Source: Bacteroidales bacterium GP2
Lineage (GTDB): Bacteria > Bacteroidota > Bacteroidia > Bacteroidales > Muribaculaceae
NCBI GenBank assembly: GCA_001701115.1
Contig: DAAJ01000123.1
Location: forward strand, 1-7,185
Reading direction: 5' to 3'
Length of the DNA stretch: 7,185 bases
The translations under genes were made by a program, and so were the position numbers. Positions 6,974 to 7,185 of this stretch are shown here, piece by piece (within the stretch, counting starts at the first letter, position 1; every line of letters begins with the position of its first letter). The notes beneath the pieces are model-generated. The model had not been told where the DNA came from. It was given only the letters and a program-made list of their open reading frames with translations, and ran no database searches.

Positions 6974-7127
6974 ATGAGAGACAAGATTCAGGAATACGAA
7001 ACAGTTGCAAAAGCAGCGGAACTATTCGTAAAAAGCGTTGCAGAAGATCCCCGGAGTATTTGTCGAAGGAGATATAGATAAGACCGATGGATGCGCCCAA
7101 GCTGCCGCACTTGCAGATAAATTCTAA
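6974..7127 (+). pseudogene. composite gene remnant: NTF2/lumazine-binding-like start joined to a foreign C-terminal tail
   Basis: From the ATG at 6974 a short frame reads MRDKIQEYETVAKAAELF and continues KSVAED, resembling the N-terminus of small Bacteroidetes NTF2-like (putative lumazine-binding) proteins. It then degenerates to basic residues and stops at 7079-7081, after 35 codons. A second frame, open from 7032, reads KALQKIPGVFVEGDIDKT followed by DGCAQAAALADKF and stops at 7125-7127; it looks like the genuine C-terminus of another protein, which I cannot name (flavodoxin-type folds are a possibility only). The frames overlap at about 7032-7050, where the fusion probably occurred. Head to head with a 5'-truncated HxlR gene, this looks like the scar of a deleted regulator/target locus. 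It is too short to be a functional gene in either frame. Identification is by eye and uncertain. Confidence 0.4.
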
Positions 7128-7185
7128 AAAAATATATTACTGTCCGCTAAACCATAGTTATCCATGCCCAACCTCTTGAAAGATA
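7128..7185. other. unassigned window edge
   Basis: An A/T-rich stretch (about 7125-7139) is followed by sequence with no recognised gene. On the minus strand a frame open to the window edge reads FKRLGMDNYGLADSNIFF and stops at 7124-7126; on the plus strand an ATG at 7164 opens MPNLLKD into the edge. Either could be the end or start of a truncated gene, and neither is recognised. TACTGTCCGCTAAACC (from 7138) has the look of a transposon end, but only one end would be in view. Confidence 0.2.

Overview
The window looks like a chromosomal segment of a Bacteroidales gut-type bacterium (Bacteroidaceae or Muribaculaceae relatives; the genus cannot be fixed from sequence reading alone). The evidence is: exact matches to the Bacteroides -7 promoter element (TAnnTTTG), no Shine-Dalgarno sequences before the genes, a TrmB beginning MGKNKL and an Mrp lacking the CxxC motif (both as I recall them from Bacteroidetes), and a secreted multimodular glycosidase.

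Layout. Positions 45-1154 (minus) encode an Mrp/NBP35-type Fe-S carrier ATPase, and 1173-1967 (minus) the tRNA m7G46 methyltransferase TrmB. Only 17-18 bases separate them, so trmB-mrp is very probably one operon. A 47-base gap (1968-2014) holds two back-to-back promoters, one firing left into trmB (predicted to give a leaderless mRNA) and one firing right into queC (2015-2656, preQ0 synthase). Both outward units contain tRNA-modification genes: TrmB makes m7G46, and QueC makes the queuosine precursor at the wobble position.

After queC comes a very large secreted glycoside hydrolase (2742-6596, 1284 aa): signal peptide, GH31 catalytic region with a KTD nucleophile motif and a WSGD acid/base motif, a DUF5110-like region, fibronectin type III, an F5/8 type C (CBM32-like) domain, a type I dockerin and a C-terminal cohesin-like domain. 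It resembles the gut GH31 alpha-N-acetylgalactosaminidase group more than classical alpha-glucosidases, so a mucin or host-glycan role is a reasonable inference. No susC/susD-type genes lie in the window. A strong terminator follows at 6616-6651.

The right end is irregular. An HxlR-family regulator (minus, 6650-6961) continues its conserved family N-terminus (DCPLRL) upstream of any usable start codon. Immediately beyond it is a short composite remnant (6974-7127) that joins an NTF2/lumazine-binding-like N-terminus to an out-of-frame C-terminal tail of another protein. This looks like a deletion scar, or an assembly chimera, at a former HxlR/oxidoreductase-type locus. The last 58 bases contain no recognisable gene. 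Bases 1-44 also hold nothing I can name.
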